NCBI GenBank assembly: GCA_946807835.1
Contig: OX327683.1
Location: forward strand, 873,001 to 937,000
Origin: Ailanthus altissimus
Lineage: Eukaryota > Streptophyta > Magnoliopsida > Sapindales > Simaroubaceae
Length of the DNA: 64,000 bases
Direction of reading: 5' to 3'
The position numbers and the translations under genes were made by a program. Shown piece after piece: positions 60,010 to 64,000 of the stretch (positions within the stretch are counted from its first letter, which is position 1; each line of letters begins with the position of its first letter). The notes below the pieces were generated by a model, which did not search any database, was not told the DNA's origin, and saw only the letters and a program-made list of their open reading frames with translations.

Positions 60010-60495
60010 TGCATGTATATGATTGTGAGCATATTGATTAATTTTAAAATACATGTCCAACACACATTACACAGTGAAATTATACATAATTAATCAATAA
60101 ACACATTAAGGATATGAAATCAAATACATTAAATTGAATTGAAAATTACTTTTAAAGAACTTCAGTGAAGAATTAAACCCAAAGCTCACACAGTAGTGCA
60201 ATCGCGAACAATATTAGTTCGTAACTATCCAGTGGGATTATAGAGTTAGAATGGCAGCTATTCTTTTAATTTCCAGCGAGATTTCATACTTGTTCAACTC
60301 TTGAACAAAAGTATTTTCTTACTTTTCAAATAATGAAGATGAAGGCTCTATTGAAACAATTTCAATGTCCGAAAAAAAATATAAGTTTACTACCATATAA
60401 ATAAGAATTAATAATTTAATATAATTGTTTATTGTATAAATATTAAATGGATGAATATTCATACAGCAATTGGAATGGCACTAGATTAGATTTCA
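60010..60495 (-). repeat. LTR remnant of the long-LTR family
   Basis: TGCATGTATATGATTGTGAGC with AAGAACTTCAGTGAAG, GTGGGATTATAGAGTTAGAAT and finally ATGAATATTCATACAGCAATTGGAATGGCA matches the two ends of 48122-50537; the central 1.5-2 kb is missing. A (TA)n run at 60522-60551 follows. Confidence 0.55.
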
Positions 60496-60519
60496 GGCCA
60501 GATGCAAAATCTTTAGGCC

Positions 60520-60550
<31 letters not shown>

Positions 60551-60552
60551 CT

Positions 60553-61100
60553 TCCTCTAGAAATTCATTCAGGAACATATTCTTTATATCTATTTACCAG
60601 ATCTTAAAATAATAATATGTTGTAATAGCTAATAAAATCTAAATTGACTTTAGCATGGCTACTAGTGAAAAGGTTTCCTAATAATCAATTTCTAATTTTT
60701 TAGTATAATCTTTTGCCATCTATCGGGCTTTGAAGGTTTTTACCTCCTTATTGGGCCTATGCTTCCACTTGTTAACCCATTTATATCCAATATGAACCAT
60801 TCTTTTGAGAAGATCAACCAAGTCCTAGTCTTGATTTATATAAATATAGTCAATCTTAGATTTGATGTCTTCTTGTTATTTTTTGCAGTCAATATCCAAT
60901 ATCATCTCTTAGTAATTCAAAGGATCGTTTTCTACAATTAAAAAAAGCCTCAAAGGAATCTTTTGATATCATTCCATACTTTACAAGTGGCCTTGACATC
61001 CTTTCTGACCTACGGGGAAGATGTGTTAAATGTATCTTACTCAATTGAGCTTGAGGTTCCATTATCAGTTCATAAACATTTGGATTGACTTCATCAAGTA
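60553..61100 (-). pseudogene. Copia-5 reverse transcriptase start
   Basis: Nucleotide similarity to 56200-56600 of the composite (same strand) identifies this as the RT N-terminal region. No open frame longer than 60 codons is seen. Confidence 0.55.
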
Positions 61101-61780
61101 CAATCCTTCTACAATACTCACGACCTATGAGAAAATATTTCTTTAAAAAAATGGCATTACGAGAAAAAAATTAGTTTCATTTTTTTGGATCATAGAATAG
61201 ATATCCTATAGAGTATTTGGGATATTCTATTAACCAAAACTTGTACCTTTAGAGTGCAAGTTTATCTTTATGCATAACTTTTACATAAGTAAGACAACTC
61301 TAAATCCTAACATCCTTAAAACGTAAATTCTTGCCAGCCATATTCTAGAATATCGATGAAACTCATTATCAACCGAACCATATCAAATAAAGTTTGATTC
61401 CTTCTCTCTGAAATATCATGGTGTTGAGAGTATCTAAAGGAATATATTGAGTAAGAATTACATTCTCTTTTAAATAATCAGTGAATTCACTACCTCGATT
61501 TAATTGAAGACATTTAATACACATATCAGTTTATTTTTCTACCTCCTATCAAAATTTCTTGAACATATCAAAGGTTTCTGACTTGTGTCTCATCAGAAAC
61601 ACATGTCCTTATCATAACAAATCATTGATAAAGATGGCAAAGTACTGAAATATACTTATAGCAGTATAATTTATTAGACTACATACATCACTATGTATTA
61701 ATTTCAATAAATTAGTGGCTCAATGTCCTGCACCTATAAAAGGAGATTTGATAATTTTCTCTTGGATACAATATTCACAA
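61101..61780 (-). pseudogene. Copia-5 integrase
   Basis: The minus strand encodes LYTDVCSLINYTAISIFQYF, then VFLMRHKSETFDMFKKF, CLQLNRGSEFTDYLKENVIL, an internal deletion, and LTYVKVMHKDKLAL ending near GYLFYDP. The second catalytic Asp (family RSDRGGE) is now Asn and the Glu region is deleted. Confidence 0.7.
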
Positions 61781-62330
61781 AATAGATAAGGCTCTATGCT
61801 AAGATTAGGTATCTAACCATTCTAACCAGATAAGCTGGGTATCTCATGCCAATATGAGCTAATTGCATATACCATAATTTTGTAGTATCTAAAGTTTCTA
61901 AACTACTACTTATATTTACCTTTCATATTGTATATAAAATATAATGATTATTCATCAACTAACACTTAATTAATAAAATATTATCCACATCATATAAGTA
62001 CAAGGAACAATTCTCAATAAATACATAATAACCTTTGATGTCTACCAAAATAAGGTATATAAGTTTTTTTTTTATAATGCTTAGTACAAAATAATAGTTA
62101 TACGACATTAAAGATCTACTAAAAGAGATAAACAACTTAGAATGTATAATAGCTTTGACCTATAGGAAATCACCATTTCCAACATGAAGCAATAGTTCTC
62201 CATGCTACAATGGTCTAACTTTCTCTAAACCCTATAACATATTGCAAATGTGAGAAGGACATGAGGTATCTAATACCCAGCCAGTAAATGCATCAAATGC
62301 TAATAAAATGTAAATAATAGGTAAACATAT
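61781..62330 (-). pseudogene. Copia-5 protease and pre-integrase
   Basis: AFDAFTGWVLDTSCPSHICN (family WVLDTGCGSHIC; the catalytic DTG is DTS) near 62300-62230, then LLLHVGNGDF and IKGYYVFIENCSLYLYDVDN near 62040. Stops interrupt the frames. Confidence 0.7.
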
Positions 62331-63059
62331 ACCTGATGGGTTCTTCTTAATTGTGGCAAGGTACCTTAGATAATCATGCTTCCATTGTTCATCCTCGTGG
62401 CAATAGAAATATTTTCCTTTGCCTTTGTTCTTTGTTTATGGCCTAGATATCATTTGTCTCTAATGACCTATATATGGCATTGGCTTCTCTTTCTTCTTAC
62501 TTTTAGGCTTTTTAAATACATTCGGGGAAAAAGATAAAGCACCACTTTAACTGTAAAAGACTGTACCTTTATTCATATCTTCATGAGTTGCCTTCAACAT
62601 ATTGTGCAACTCAGCATATGTAGAAGTTAACCCTTATATATTAAAGTTTATGATGAATTATAAAAACGATCCAAATAAAAACTAGAGAATTGAGTTATTC
62701 CCTAAGCTATAGTTCATAGATATATCCATAGTATTCAACTTCTTGATGTAGGATCATTTTAAGTATATGGAGACTTACTGGACTACTCTCAGCTAACTTG
62801 AACTAAAAGAGTGTTTTGAAGATCCTGTACAAATCAACTAGTGGTTTGTCTCCAAATAACTCTTTTGGATAGAGCATAATAGTACTTGCTTAATTTGTAT
62901 GAACGTACTCCCTCTAAAGTTCAATTAACATCGAGGCAATAATGTATGATTTGACTCTCAAATTATCATCAACCCATTTATGATATATGGACAACTCTAT
63001 TGGAGTAGCATTATCAGAAACACCTCTAGACATCTTTTGATTAATTATATATCCAAACT
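62331..63059 (-). pseudogene. Copia-5 gag and zinc knuckle
   Basis: HNMLKATHEDMNKG, KKPKSKKKEKPM and the knuckle residue YCHEDEQWKHDYLRYLA (family CX2C-GHW-CP-YL) near 62410-62350. A start ATG lies near 63030 (minus MSRGVSDNATPIELSIYH). Broken by stops. Confidence 0.65.
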
Positions 63060-64000
63060 TTAACAAATTCAAAATAATTCTGAGATTCATCAACTAGTCA
63101 GAGTAATTCACAAGACAAGATAGGAGCAATTAGTTGAAAATATTTCAAAATCATTATTTTATAATACTTTAGATTATGGATACAGCTAGTATAAGTTTTC
63201 AATCTACATATGCCTTCCAACTATTTTACATATTCCCTTTAATCTCTTAAATTAGAAAATGAAAGTTTAAAACTTTAAAACTTTATAGTGAGATGTAAAT
63301 CTAATCGAAATTCTACTTCGGCTTCACGCTTTAGCAATATTGGCCTTTATAAGAACCAAAAGGTAGACAACTCTTGTTAATTACATCTCATGCAACTTTT
63401 ACTAATTATCCTAAACACACTGTATCCTCATATTTTAGTAATATTGAATAAATGTGTTCCAAATTAACTTTTCAATTATTAAATTTAAGTTATTGATACT
63501 ACCATCACATTTTAACAATATTAGACAATAATTTCGCTTATATTTGTCTCATCTTATGTTTAACCGGTATAAACCAAATTACACTGACCAATCCCATACG
63601 CTATAACAATATTGAGACAGATCAAAGTGACCCATCTAACACCATATTGACAAGATGGGTCATGCATAAAATTATCTTATAATGAAATACATTTCAATCT
63701 AATTAAGAGAGATTTTGTAACTTTTCTATATATCTAATTCATAATCAAATATTTATTTTATACAAGAATAACTAACCCCTACTAATATAACTCACATTGT
63801 AATTAATAGCGCAAACAAATGATTACAATTTGTAAAATAATTATATAATATTTATATTATTACATTAAATAAACTTCACATGCATAAAATGCAAAATAGA
63901 GTGAACCTCCCCGGCATTAGGACTTAGAAAGCCTCAGCATTAAATTACTTTAATGCCCAATGTTAAACAGCTTTAACGCCTCAGTGTTGCACACTTCAAT
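63060..64000 (-). other. Leader of Copia-5, cut by the window end
   Basis: Inverted relative to 53658-55076 and sharing its unusual units: TTTAGCAATATTGG (63333), TAGTAATATTGAATAAATG (63437), TAACAATATTAGAC (63513), CGCTATAACAATATTGAGAC (63599), then the GC-richer GCATT/CTCAG words at 63910-64000. The primer site and 5' LTR should lie just right of the window. Confidence 0.65.

Larger units (their letters stand above)
60010..64000 (-). mobile_element. Copia-5, long-LTR copia element on the minus strand, incomplete
   Basis: Minus strand order: leader (63060-64000), gag, zinc knuckle, protease, pre-integrase, integrase, start of RT, then an LTR remnant at 60010-60495. The 5' LTR lies beyond the window. 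RNase H and most of RT are deleted. It belongs to the same long-LTR family as the composite at 51567-56753: leader and RT start are shared. Confidence 0.75.

Overview
This is nuclear DNA of a flowering plant, almost certainly a eudicot. The evidence is strong AT richness, introns with GT/AG borders, plant NBS-LRR and ankyrin/PGG gene families, and a dense mix of Ty1/copia, Ty3/gypsy (Athila-like), LINE and CACTA-type elements. I cannot name the species. There are no bacterial operons, CRISPR arrays, rRNA or convincing tRNA genes.

Region 1 (1-26,166) is one plus-strand NBS-LRR disease-resistance-type pseudogene blown apart by nested transposons. Recognisable gene pieces lie at 4,167-4,477, 20,229-21,150 and 26,102-26,166. 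They are separated by (i) an outer gypsy-like solo LTR (4,478-20,228, target duplication CTACC), which carries a CACTA-like element (4,716-10,721) and a copia element, Copia-2 (10,823-19,053, target duplication TTTAT); Copia-2 itself holds a gypsy solo LTR (11,801-14,580); and (ii) Copia-3 (21,151-26,101). A fourth element, Copia-1 (1-4,166, cut by the window edge), abuts the 5' side. All three copia elements run antisense to the gene. The CACTA-like element carries exon fragments of a HIR/SPFH-domain gene and of a protein kinase, plus a 2.1-kb AT-rich minisatellite.

Region 2 (26,167-35,280) holds degenerate LTRs, an Athila-like 5' end on the minus strand, an Athila-like LTR on the plus strand, possible exon remnants of an unidentified gene, and small repeat-derived sequences.

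Region 3 (35,281-41,111) holds the only gene that looks intact: a minus-strand ankyrin-repeat protein with a C-terminal PGG/four-helix membrane domain (ITN1-like). My seven-exon model has GT/AG borders throughout and stays in frame for 667 codons. Its first exons look like tandem copies of one symmetrical-phase exon.

Region 4 (41,826-45,590) is a 1,881-bp tandem duplication containing a degenerate copia LTR and internal fragment. Region 5 (45,880-59,760) is a minus-strand LINE fragment split by a plus-strand copia element (Copia-4, 47,168-59,596). Copia-4 is itself interrupted by a long solo LTR (48,122-50,537) and by an odd composite (51,567-56,753), in which a plus-oriented LTR and leader are joined to the minus-oriented 3' half of a related copia. 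Region 6 (60,010-64,000) is a decayed long-LTR copia on the minus strand whose 5' end lies beyond the window.

Nearly all the window is transposon-derived. Only the ankyrin gene is a good candidate for an expressed host protein.
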